A stretch of 64,000 nucleotides of DNA from Lathyrus oleraceus. Lineage: Eukaryota > Streptophyta > Magnoliopsida > Fabales > Fabaceae. A program made the translations under genes and the position numbers. The stretch lies in contig NC_066584.1 of NCBI RefSeq assembly GCF_024323335.1, forward strand, positions 427,947,319 through 428,011,318, given 5' to 3'. This document shows positions 18,701 to 29,680 of this stretch, piece after piece. The first letter of the stretch is position 1, and every line of letters starts with the position of its first letter. The notes beneath the pieces are model-generated. The model was not told the DNA's origin, ran no database searches, and saw only the letters and a program-made list of their open reading frames with translations.

Positions 18701-20680
18701 GGTTCCAGTTGCCCAATTAAGCTCAAATTTGGTGTGCCATACCTGGATTAGGCCCTGTTTAGGTGTAATTTATTTGAGAATTTTTAGATTTGTTTTGGTA
18801 TGGATTTGAGTGCAATAATTCTGTTTGCATGTTTGGTGCTTCATTTGAACTAGTTTGCCTTATTTTGTGCATAACATGAGCATGATGAATGATATAAACA
18901 TGAGACCAATGATGTTTGCTCTTGTTTGACTTTAATTTGAGATTGGTTTGTGAATGCCTTGCTGTTTAGGAATTTTTATTGCCTTTGGACCCTAGGCTTA
19001 GCCTAGTGGTCTAGTTGCTAATGTTTGCTTGATTTTTCAGGATCAAAAGCATAATGCACATGGAGAATGATCCAAATCAATTTTAATTGATGTTGTTGTT
19101 GTTTGTACACTAACATAACATTGTTTTGTAGGTGATGAAGCTTAGGCTTAAGCTTTGAGCTTGCCTTGTGTTGTGCATTGAGTTGTATATTCTGATTGAT
19201 TGAACACTTGCTGTTTATATTTGTCTGTCTGAGTACTAACTGTGTTTGATTGTTTCCAGGTACTTTAGTTGCTCAGTTCCTTGTGAACTATTGCTTTTGC
19301 TTTGCTTTGCTTAAGCAACTTGCATAGAGGTATAACCTTCTTACTTCATGTAGTCTGGAGACCCGGCTGTTACCGGGCCGGGCAAATTGTCTGAAGTCCT
19401 CCTTAAGAGGCAATGATTGTGTATGTTTAATTTTAAGCCCAAGCAGGAAAAGTCCTTCAAGTAAGGCAATTGGTGGAAGGTAGGGACAAGCAGTCTGTCC
19501 CCCACTATTCAGTGAGTCTTCTCCTTGCTCCCATTACATGGTTGTAGCATTGAGATCAAAAGCCCAAGATCCTGTGCAGTGCACATTGAGTCAGAGTCAT
19601 CGAGTATAGAAGGGTTCCCCTATTCTGGACCCATGCTCATTTGTCAGCTCTCCCTGGTTAGGGATAAGAGCTGTGAGGTCTGATCCTCACTTCATCCCAT
19701 CATCTGCTTCACCTTAGCCTCGTAATGGCAAGGTTAAGAGCAAACACAGCCTGTACAGACGATTGCTTAGGCAGTCAAACCTGATTGATTGAGCCCCCTT
19801 GTTTGGCTATAGTGCGTGTTATGTGGATATCTGATTGACATGCTTGTTTGAGATACCTGTTCTCATTTGATGATATATGATTGTATGCTTGTGTGCTAGC
19901 TTCTTTCCTGGTTAGGTTAGTTTGCTTATGCAAGTAGGATAGAAAACCGAACTTAGGGTTAACGATGCATGACAACATTAGGCTCGAGTCTCAGCTCCCT
20001 AGTTGTGTATCTTTCCCCGGTTTCTGGTTAGCAATTCAGTCCCTTTCAGGGGAACTACATCGCCCTGATCCTCGTTCCAGACGAGGTATGTAGGCAGGTG
20101 GTCGTGCGAGACCACTTCGGGCAACCTTTTTCTTTTTTGCGTGTGTTGGTTTGTTATCTGACTGTGTGTTTTGGTTCGGATGCCGACGTAAGCCTAGTGA
20201 TTGGCAGTCGGGCTCCACGTTTGCCGTTTGGAGTGTGTTTTGGTTCGGATGCCGACGTAATTCCATCCAGTGGTTGTCGGGCTCCATGTTTGCCACCCTT
20301 GCTTGTTTGTATGTTTCGTGTTGTTTGGAGTGCGTAAGCCGAACTACAGAGGCTCTGATTCTTGTTCCAGACAAGATATGTAGGCATAAGGTGCGATACC
20401 TTATCGAGCTCGTTCCTCTTAACCTCACCTGCGTTCCCTGTGTGTGTGTGTGATGTTTTAGCAACCTATTCTTTATTCTAGGACGTGGATCCCGTCGAGT
20501 ACGACGGACGTGAGGGGTGCTAATACCTTCCCCTTGCGTAACCGACTCCCGAACCCATTCTCTTGGTCGCGAGACCATGTCTTTTCCAGGTTTCTCTGAG
20601 CGTTTCCTTTCCCTATCTTGGGATAAATAACGCGCAGTGGCGGCTCTGTGTGTTTTTATTTTTGAGTCTCGCCGGTTGAA
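15725..20680 (+). repeat. 3' LTR of element 1, terminally truncated
   Basis: Almost identical to 1163-6135, with its own copies of all LTR motifs at +14562 (after an indel near 18187, +14563). It stops at GCCGGTTGA (about 20680) and lacks the last ~19 bp (ending GCGACA) present in the 5' LTR. Beyond it lies LINE sequence directly, so the LTR end, the target duplication and probably a few LINE codons were deleted after insertion. Confidence 0.9.
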
Positions 20681-21960
20681 TAAACATTCAGAAAATAACA
20701 TATCATACCTTCCAAATTAGCCTTTACACCTAAGAGTCTTTTTCCCTTGAAACTAAATTTAGGTACAAACACACCTTGTCTCCACATTGCAATAATACCT
20801 TCGGGTCTCCCCTTCGTACCAATTGCTGACCACTCGCACAAACCATCATCCCATAAGCTTTCTACCACGCCAGAATTTGGTTGCTTCCACTTAGTTTCCT
20901 GAATAAAGCACATGCCCGCCTTTACTTTCTTCAAAATTTGGGATAATCTTCTCCTTTGATTGAGCTTCTGCACCCTCTTATGTTGAAAGTGACTATATTC
21001 ATGGGATTTGAATATAAGACACATTATCCACTTCTTTATCTCTTATATCTCTGGTCTCTAAATCACGTACAATTCCTTCAAATACTTCATCATCTTTCTC
21101 TCCTTCCATACCTAGTGCTTTAATTTCCTTCCATGCCATCTTAGATACCTCTTTCTCAAACTTTTTCCATAATCTCGAGTTCCTTTTACGCAGATCAGAA
21201 TCATTCATTGATTCACATCACAAAATTGATCCCCCGATCTCCACAAATTTCCTCAAATAACAAAGATACCCTTGAAGGGTAGGGAATAGGTTTACAGGGA
21301 GGAGGTAATAATGGTGAGAAGAACAAAGGCACCACTTGACTTTTCAGTGTCTCCATCATTCCCACTAAAGTTATTACCTTCTTGGGCCCCAATAATAGGT
21401 GGAATGTTTGCAGTACACGACTAAATATTAGAACTTGAGCTATGACTTTCCCTCCTCCGGCCCAAATTCAATTGTTTTTTTCTTTTGGCTCATCTTACTA
21501 CCTTACGGTCCCCTTAACACAATTGGACTTGATGAATTTGAGTTTGATACTTCAGGCCTAATTGCCACCTCACAATTCAGATGTATTACTCATATCCTTC
21601 TATTATTCTAGGCCCCACCAGTTGACTTACTTTCTGATATTACTATAACATCATTGTTATTTCGTACTTCACATGCCTCAGCATTTAATATTGATCAAGA
21701 AAAGTTTCCATAACTTCTTTTTGTGGTGCCTGTGCATCCTCTTTGTTCTTTCCGCCAGATCCACCTATATTATTCGTCGTCTGCATCACTAGCTCATTTA
21801 TCTCTCTATCTTTGAAAACAACAATAGCTTTTTTCCCATATTTTCCACTTGTCCCATAATGATTTTGATTGTCTGCTACCATCATCGCCCTTCATTATCC
21901 TTTTCATTTCCCGTGGATCACCACTACATATATCTTCACATTCCCCATAAGTATGCCTTT
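20681..21960 (-). pseudogene. LINE fragment: ORF1 C-terminal region and endonuclease N-terminus
   Basis: Minus-strand upstream half of the LINE whose downstream half is at 1-1162. Just left of about 21001 an ATG opens MNIVTFNIRG, then (after a frameshift) the endonuclease N-terminus with CFIQETKW, GRPEGIIAMWR and CYFLNVYS at the junction with element 1. Upstream, 20999-21208 (NDSDLRKRNSRLWKKFEKEV) and 21685-21960 (a zinc-knuckle-like GECEDICSGDPREMKR, then a Lys-rich stretch) fit the LINE ORF1 end. Multiple stops and frameshifts. Dead copy. Confidence 0.75.
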
Positions 21961-24390
21961 CATTCTTCATTCATCATAAAACATCATGTTAGGGTTCATC
22001 TCATATCACATCATATCCCTAGCAAATCAAAATGAAAAGAGTCTTTCATGCATTCATAACATCTAATATCATTTTATCAAGGGACAAAATTTGGATCCTT
22101 TAGTATTTAATTATCTCTCACTACTATCACATGAACAGTGTCCATCTTCATATTCTCTGTTCGAAGATACTTAAATAGGGGAGACTCGCATACCTCAATT
22201 TTGTCCCTCATTCAATAAATTAATACATACATCATGACATTTGCATCATCTGCATAAAAAATCAACAAGAATAAATTTTTGGATCTACAGACAGGCCGGT
22301 TGAATCAATTTCCAATTGTACGTGAAATTAGCGTGAGAAAAATTTGAAATCGAATTTGCAAACGTCATTTTTATTAATTTACGGTTCACGTAGATTAACC
22401 TGGCATGCTCATTTTAATTTTTTTCCGGCTTTTTCCGGTCGCATTTTGATCAGTCTGAGCCTTTTTAACAAATCATTTTTTATTTCAAAGTTTGATCAAA
22501 ACTTGTCTGCTGTCTATAAGTTTATTTTGCGTTGATCATTTTGGTGCATTAAGTTTAATTTTTCGAACATTTTCATGCTCGAGTTTTATTCATTTTGTGT
22601 CCTTTTATTTTTACTTCGTTTCCAAAATATTCGTACTGATTTCTTATATTTTTTTTGGTTTTCGTTTCGATTTAATTTTGTTTATTTAAAGTAGTGTGAT
22701 TTTATTTGTTTTAGTTTATTTCTAACTCATTTTTCATTAAACAACACTCCAAGGGTATTGTTGGAATTTATTAACATAGAAAACCATAAGTTATCCCTTA
22801 TATATACTCATATGTTACTGAGGTAGGGACCATTTTTGAATTTGCGGCACCACTTGTAAGAATTGAGGCACTCTCTCTCAAAAGCAAACAAAAATGAAAA
22901 TAGAAAGAGAATGACTCCCTGCACCAACGGATAAACTGACGTTTTTCATACTCCCACTAGACCATCTTCCTCGCCTGCAGTATATTTGCTCACCCTCATG
23001 CTCTTATTTTCAAAAATCTCTCAACACATAATACTCCCTCCATCTTATTCTAACAACAGCTCCACCACCTTAATAACACAACCTTGTTTTTTTAGGCTGC
23101 AACTTTCATGCACAACGCTACACCACACCAGCACGTTAAAACTTTTCACCGCCATTAACCATTTTTTTCTATCAATACATATAATAACACCTTCTTCATT
23201 CTTCCATCCTACTCATCTTTTACTTCCATTTATTTACACTAACAACACCATTTTCACTCTTCAAAGCTACCGCCTTTTCTTCATCATCTTCATATACATA
23301 TTAACCCCCCACCATAAACACCTTTATTTTTGCTCATCCACCACACTTCACTAACAACCTTATTGCATCACCAACACACATCTCTAAAACCAACTCTTTT
23401 CTTCATGTTGAACAACTCACAACATAACAACAAACCTTGCCATGCTACACACTCAAACACCATAACCATGAATCACCTTACAACAACTCTTGAATCTCTC
23501 TTTTCTACTCACAAAACAACACTACATTCAACAACAAAAATTGTTTTCATCATCTTCCACATCCATCCCTCAAACTATAAATCCCTTCATTTATTCACTT
23601 ATATAAAACCATTACCACCAACCTCTCATTCAAACAAATCAACACAATGTATCTCAAAAATCTCACTATCCTTAAAGCACATAAGCCACATCATATAGTC
23701 TTCTATACACATAATACACTCACCTCACACTCAAAATAACCACCTTTTCACACGCCACGTCATGTTTCTTTCCAACCCATTCTGCCACCACACTCACACA
23801 ACTGCCATCTTTTTTTTCTCCGGCGAGAAGCGTAACACCTACCTTCGCATATCTCCAAACGCGACACATTTTGGTAGTTTTCTCTATGCTCATTGTTTTT
23901 ATTTACCTTCATTTGTGTTGATGTGTTGTCTTGTGCTTTGGTTAGATTTTGAAAAAAAGAAAAGAAATGGATTTGTTTGTTTTAGATGAGGGTTTTCTTA
24001 GTTATGCTTGAAACGAAAGAGAGGCCATTTGATCTCTTTTGCTTTTTAAAATCTTTACCACATATCACGAGTATGATAGTTGTTAATTTTGAAAAAAATG
24101 GTCATATGGTGTGAATGGATGTATCGTTGCCCCCTACATTTCAACATGTTTTTTTCTTTTATGTTTAAATTAAGACTCATAATGGTTATTGGGTTAGGCC
24201 CAATCCCTTTTTGATGTTTCTACTCCCATGTCAATATGTGCACCCTTCATTTCTATGTTTGTTTATTTTTTCTTTCTTGTTGATTAACTTAATATAATAT
24301 TTCTTTAATTGTTTAAGTTTTGATTCTATTTAGTTGATTAAATCATAATTTATTTATTTTATTTTTTATTTTTTAAAGTAGATTTCGATT
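21961..24390. other. Unassigned repeat-like DNA, no gene seen
   Basis: AT-rich, with a strongly pyrimidine/CA-biased section (about 22980-23760) whose ORFs are low-complexity His/Thr/Leu/Ser strings. The stretch around 22170-22260 (minus: GAGGGACAAAATTGAGG) looks like the leader or LTR of another old retroelement, but I could not find its ends. No start-to-stop coding sequence with recognisable domains. Confidence 0.4.
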
Positions 24391-24436
24391 ATTAATTTAA
24401 CATACTCCAATAGATATCATTAATTTAACATACTCC
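24391..24436. repeat. 18-bp direct duplication at a deletion edge
   Basis: ATTAATTTAACATACTCC occurs at 24391-24408 and again at 24419-24436, where the second copy runs into the protease remnant of a Ty3/gypsy element. Looks like templated filler from end-joining repair. Confidence 0.7.
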
Positions 24437-26600
24437 CATGGGAGGATTGTTGTACCATTAAACGCCTGTAAGTCTGAACCTTCGTACGCCCACAAATTTC
24501 CTCTCTCGAGGCCCATCTTCTCAAACAACTCAGAGTAAATTATGTCGCACGAGCTACCCCCGTTGATTAGGATTCAGGAAACATAAAAATGTTCGTTCGT
24601 AGTAGTGATGAATAAGAGGGTAATCTCATTCAGGGTTCCCTCAATTTTTTGCAATCTCAGAACCTGGGCATTAGCCTGGAAGAAGTCTTGGTTGACGGGT
24701 CCCCATCCTTCTTATGGACGACCATGGATTTATAAATTTTCTTCTTCATCATCCCCTTGGATGCAATATTTTCCCGAGGTACCCCTTCGGTGATAGCAGC
24801 AATGCGTTGGCACTTTCTTTTGCCTACTTCACTGTCTTTGCCACTAGTCCTCGATATGTTGGTCACAGAGTCTACCAATTTTGAGGGGGACTTACTCTTG
24901 GGAGCCTCTCATCTATCTCTTTTTCTTCCCTTAATATATTCAAACAACTAGCCTCTCTTTATCAATCCTTTAATGATGTCCTTCAGTTGGATGCAGTCAT
25001 CGGTGTTGTGGGACTGACCCTTATAGAAATGGAAATATTTTGTCTTATTCATTCTGGACGACTCTCTAACCAGGAAAGTGTTTCTGAATCTTCCTTTCTA
25101 GAACTATGTGTTGGTGCAATCTTGAAAAATCTTCTCTTGTAAGGCATTTAAAGGAGTGTACTTATCGTATCAACCATGGGTGTTGAGGCCGAGTTCATAT
25201 ATCCGCCTATGTGAGTCTTTCTCGAATGAACGGTCAGGGTTTGCATATGTTGTGCCCAGGTTATCAAATTGGGTGTTAATATTTTCTTCAACGTGGATAA
25301 AAGTTTGTGCCTTATTCAATATCTCTTTCACAATACAAGCCTTTTTTCTCCCCGGATTTTGCCCGAATGAGTTGTCCTATAACGAGCCATTCTCAAATTT
25401 CCAACACTTTAGACCTCCCTCGACCTCTTCTACTTCCACAACCACTTGTGTAAAACGGTCGATGTAAAATTTCAAGTTCTCTTTCTTTCCCTGTGTTATC
25501 CAACTTAGGGAAATTATCATCATCAGTTTCCTTTTCCGAAATGTGAAGTGTGTCGTGAAGCTCTCACATAGGCCGGTCCTTGACTCAATGCTTATGTCAA
25601 GCAAATCTTTGAACCACATCCTGGAATATCCCGACAATGTTAGTGCAAATAATTTTCACTTGGAAGCTTCATCAGCGTAGAATCAGTTCAAACGCTCATC
25701 GGCGAGTTACACGTGCTCGTCAAGATCTCCTTTCCCATTGTACTCATTCAACTTAAGAGGTTTCTCCACTACCTTTAGTATTTGACTGTCTAGGATGCAG
25801 GTGCAAAGGGGATGCTTTTGTAGATTCTTCATTGGTGACTTTTTGACCTGCTATAGAGGAGGAACATGGCTAACTCTATCTCCATCGAGGCTCTGAGGAA
25901 GAGTTTGGCACTTCTTGCTCTTCTGGTGGTTATGAGATTTTAGAGTTTCATCTCTCCATGACGCGGTTGGCTCGGGAATAACAGTTTGGCTCCTTTTTTA
26001 AATGACTCCATGCACGGTGTTTCCCTTCGGAGGCGTATTGTGCAAGCTTTCTTCAAGGAAAAGTAATATTTCTTCTATTTTGTGTAAGATTTGTTGTCGA
26101 ATGATGGTGTACATATTGTTCAGTAACTAATTAACACCTTGTACTTCGAGATTAGCCTATAGCAGTTAGAAACTAGACAATGTTTTAGATCGTAAGACTG
26201 ATGGTTGTACCAGAGGTCTGAGGGGAGGTATTGAAGTGTATTATGTGATATGAGGAGGTTGAAGTAGATCTGAATGCAGCAGAGTGTCTACAATAACTTG
26301 ATATGTAATACCTTGAAGAGGAGGAGGACGTTGATTTCGCGTCGCTTGAGTGACAATAGTAACTGCTTCGCGTAAGACGGAAGAACGAATAGCTTTAGAA
26401 CTTATCATCATTAGGGGATTTGGAACTCAGGAATTTGGAAAATCATAAAATCAAGGTTGACCATCTACTCGAATAAGTCAAACGCGACAAACCTGGTGTT
26501 TGATTTTGAGAACTCTAATTTGATAAGTTAAAGAGGTTTTGAATCGATGGATCCAATAGAGAATGTGTGATTGTGGAAAACGCATGAATCAAAAGTCGAA
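24437..26600 (-). pseudogene. Ty3/gypsy gag-protease remnant
   Basis: Minus strand. From the right: PBS-like sequence (26601-26617), leader, then Gag. ORF 25377-25637 reads SGYSRMWFKDLLDISIESR and WITQGKKENLKFYIDRFTQ, the Retrotrans_gag capsid signature. About 24985-25035 reads a decayed zinc knuckle (KYFHFYKGQSHNTDDCIQLK, where the first Cys has become Phe). About 24430-24580 reads the aspartic protease (INGGSSCDIIYSELFEKMGL, with the catalytic Asp replaced by Asn). Everything downstream (RT, integrase) is lost at 24437. Many stops and frameshifts. Distinct from the Ogre copies. Confidence 0.75.
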
Positions 26601-26617
26601 TCCCACATATAGCGCCA
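26601..26617 (-). promoter_or_regulatory. PBS-like site of the minus-strand gypsy remnant
   Basis: Minus strand TGGCGCTATATGTGGGA, one base after a sequence ending CAGAACA, which would be the LTR end. It is of the TGGCGC...GTGGGA kind seen in plant gypsy elements. The gag remnant lies downstream in the expected order. Confidence 0.5.
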
Positions 26618-26618
26618 T

Positions 26619-27513
26619 TGTTCTGTTATGGAAGCAAAATTGATTGGAGAATTAGTGGTTGTGATGGACAACGGTGGATATGAACCTCAAACTTGGAGAA
26701 TGAGAGGTTTACCTGCAAGATTAATACTCAAACACTTAAGTTAGTATGTGAAGGAGAAAAGTGAATAAAATTTGAATTTGAAATTGCGAGAGATTCTTCG
26801 CTTGTGTTCTTTATATAATGGAGTGATTATAACAACTTGTTATTCTCTAAGTGTGGGATGCAGGAAGCCGATGGATGTATCCTAGCCTTAGATCTCTAAT
26901 ATTCTTTTCTAAGGTAGTTTTTCTAGACTATGAGCAGTTTTAAACGAATCATTGTTTTCTTTGGATCGTCGGTCGATGGCCCTTATGGTTGCTCGGAATA
27001 ATAAGTTAAGTGTAGTTTTTATATTTTATACTTGTAGAAGGATAACTAATTTGAATATTAAAGTTAAATATTTTTAATTATGAGTCGAGATAGTGTAAAA
27101 GTCATCAAAGATGATATAATATTTATGACCATCCATTTATAAATAGATAATTTTGCAATAAACTTCTTTTACTTGGCAAGTTCATTTTATGAGCTTTTAA
27201 GTTTTTAAACTCGTAATTTTGAAAAATGTGTTTAGTAATTTATATTTTTCCTCGACTTTATAGTTTATTTTTATAAATTAATTCAAATAACTTATAAGAT
27301 AAAATTTTGTTTGAATACATAAAATATGATAAAATATGATGAAATTAAATGATATAATATAACATATTAAAAAATTCATTATTTAACTTATTTAAAATTA
27401 GATTGAGTGTAATAAAATGAAGAATATCAATTTCTTTACTTATAAGTTATAACTACTTTTATTTTCCTCCCATTTGAATGGAAAGAGAAATTTATTATAT
27501 CTGCCTTTTTTAT
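26619..27513 (-). repeat. Probable partial LTR and AT-rich non-coding DNA
   Basis: The sequence from 26619 (TGTTCTG on the plus strand) is where the 3' end of the gypsy remnant's 5' LTR should lie; the start of that LTR cannot be fixed and may be near 27000. About 27000-27510 is very AT-rich with no ORF and no recognised element. Confidence 0.4.
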
Positions 27514-27792
27514 ACTTCCTTCGCCTCATAAAAAGTGTCTCAATTGTACTTTTTTTTCAGTCTCAAAATAGTTGTCTTTTTACAATATTAATGCAACATT
27601 TATTATTATTTTTCCACTATCATACTCCTATTTATTAACTTTCACTTTATTCAACCACTCTTTTAATTACTCCCTCCGTTACTTTTTAAGTGACATTTTT
27701 TTACTTTTTACACATACCAAGGAAGCTAATCATTATTGTTACTTTTCAAACAATAATTCTTGTTTTACCTATAATACCCTAAATTATATATT
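27514..27792. mobile_element. Two Stowaway-like MITE ends
   Basis: TA followed by CTTCCTTCGCCTCATAAAAA (from 27515), and TA followed by CTCCCTCCGTTACTTTTTA (from 27670), match the Stowaway terminal motif CTCCCTCCG plus the TA target. Both are in the same orientation and neither has a visible opposite end. The second is cut by the LTR at 27793, so these are fragments of old MITEs. Confidence 0.55.
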
Positions 27793-28460
27793 TGTTAGCC
27801 GACAAATTTCGGCCAAGGGAAAAGCCAGTTTCGACCATGGGTTTTGTCGGAAGCTCCTCGACAGAAGGGTGAACGAGTCTGTCGGTCGGCACATGCAAGC
27901 TTTGGTCGAAGTCGAAAGGTTTTGAGCGGAGAATGGGAACGTGGGCACGCAAAGAGGTTGTGGGTAGTTATGCGCCAAGATGGGGAAGTGGACCGACACA
28001 TGGCACCACGAGAAGGCTTTGTAACCTCCCGACGGTTATTTTCGACTAGTATTTAAGCCAATGTTAGGTGAAATTCTGGAGGTGGCGATTTGAACATTGG
28101 CAGTAGGGGTAAAGCTTGAAGTACCAAAACGTTTACGAGAAAAAAGTTACTCTCCTCACAAACAATATATTTTGCCTCCACTTTATAATTACAAGTCATT
28201 TAATCTTCGTAAAGTTTATCTTTTGTCTTGTCTCGCTTTATCGTTTATCATCTTTGTTTCCGTACTTTATCGTTTCTACTTTTCATTTTACCTTTATTAT
28301 TTCCTTGACTCGTCAAGATTCTCGTTTACACCTTTTCAACCAATCAGAAACATTGCTTACCAAATAGCCATACACCCAAAACACTAAGTCTAGGACTCCT
28401 TAGCCGCTCCTGCAAGTAAACCTCATATAGGAAGGCTATAGATTGTTGTGCGAAACAACA
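27793..28460 (+). repeat. LTR of a second Ty3/gypsy element (~668 bp)
   Basis: TGTTAG...CAACA (TGTT/AACA ends). It is immediately followed at 28461 by AATTGGCACACTTGGTGGG, a PBS-like sequence, and then by a gag-like reading frame. It carries repeated GTCGG/CCGAC motifs and a TATTTAAG near 28050 as a possible TATA. No second LTR is in the window, because element 2 interrupts the element at 29681. Confidence 0.65.
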
Positions 28461-28699
28461 AATTGGCACACTTGGTGGGACCTCGACAGTGTTAAGTTGT
28501 ATGTGATTGCGCAGTGGAAAATGATGTCTCCTAGACCCCACGAAGAAACATCTTTGACGGGAGACACAACGACACCGCAGGCCGCTAACACCGGCTCTAG
28601 TATGGCGTCGACGGTTTCAACAACATTTGTAAGACCAATTTTGATGTCGTGTCAGCCACAAACACTGACACCGACAACCATGGGAACTATGGGGTAACA

Positions 28700-29680
28700 T
28701 ATGCCCAGTTACACGGCTCCCATACACAGAACGTTGGGTATGCCGATGGAGTTTATGGCAAACATGCATAACCTCGGTTCGACTTACAACGATACCTCGT
28801 CATTGCCATTCCCTCGTTATCATGGGTTTGGACCTTTGGCAACCCTATTTGGTCGACCCCAAGGATTCGGATTGACGTCCCAATCAGTCCTAACTTTTAC
28901 GTCAAGCTCCGTTATCGTTATGAGACAACAAATGGACGAAAGTAACCATGAAATGGTACACATGTTAACTCGGAAAATGGGTACTATTTTAAGGCCCTTG
29001 ATCCAGGATTCGACGCAGAGCTATCAACAGTTGGCGATCCAAATGACCAGGATTGAGACTTTTTGGAAGCTCCAAGGGCTCAAGTGCGTCAAAATCCCAT
29101 GCCTCATCCTCGACCAGAGACTCTGGTTCGACAAGAGGAGATAATAGATGATACTGTCGAACAAGAATACCAGAAGTTTGAACACATCCCAAGGGTGGCA
29201 CGAAGGCCCCCCGTGGTACTGGTTAACCGTAACCAAGATCCCGACCAGGTGGTTCGACAAGTTCGACACGATGCAACCATAGGGGAATAAAACCTAAAGG
29301 CTATCGTTGAACGGATCATAATGCGAAACGGAGTAAGTCCTTGCCTCCAACGACCGATATACTCCTCTCCTCTACCAGATTTTGTCTTACAGACAGAATT
29401 GCCAAGGGGATGGAAAGTCCCTAAATTTACTAAGTTCGTGGGGGATACTGAAGAATCCACCGTCGAACATGTGGCAAGGTACTAGACCGAGGATGGTGAC
29501 ATAGAAAATAATAAGGACTTGAAGTTAAAATACTTCCCAAGTTCTCTTACGAAAAATGTGTTTACATGGTTCACAATGTTACCTCCACAGTCGATCCAAA
29601 CATGGACAAAGCTGGAAAGGTTGTTCCATGAACAATTTTACATGGGACAATCAAAGATCAGCCTTAAGTAACTAGCTAGC
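28700..29680 (+). pseudogene. Ty3/gypsy gag, truncated by element 2
   Basis: Frames shift at about 29050-29070 and again after 29290. The first part (28701-29060) is a Gag N-terminus rich in Met/Pro/Gly (MPSYTAPIHRTLGMPMEF). The last part (29330-29675) is a capsid domain: LPRGWKVPKFTKFVGDTEES, KLKYFPSSLTKNVFTWF and WTKLERLFHEQFYMGQ. In-frame stops (for example TAG near 29483 and TAA near 29669) show decay. The reading ends at ACTAGCTAGC, where the element 2 LTR begins; CTAGC (29676-29680) is the probable target duplication. Confidence 0.75.

Larger units (their letters stand above)
1163..20680 (+). mobile_element. Element 1: non-autonomous Ogre-type LTR retrotransposon
   Basis: About 19.5 kb with two ~4.96 kb LTRs (1163-6135 and 15725-20680), PBS 6138-6155 and a purine-rich tract just before the 3' LTR. 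The internal region holds a gag-derived ORF, RT/RNase H debris, an integrase C-terminal ORF, then a long repeat-rich 3' region. ORF1, the Gag capsid core, protease, most of RT and the integrase catalytic core are missing. By eye the LTRs differ at only about four bases plus a one-base indel (for example C/G near 1450 versus 16012, G/A near 3810 and 3898, C/T near 5630), so insertion was recent. The left flank could carry a target duplication CTAGG (1158-1162), but the matching right copy is absent because the 3' LTR end is deleted. Confidence 0.92.

Noticed and set aside
1163..20680. Integrated pararetrovirus or envelope-bearing retrovirus
   Set aside because: LTR layout, tRNA-Arg PBS, Gag zinc knuckle, ORF1 in element 2 and integrase C-terminus fit Tat/Ogre; no movement, coat or envelope-like gene is seen.
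22986..23698. Two 122-aa ORFs rich in His, Thr, Ser and Leu
   Set aside because: Low-complexity pyrimidine/CA-biased DNA with no domain, promoter or homologous copy in the window.
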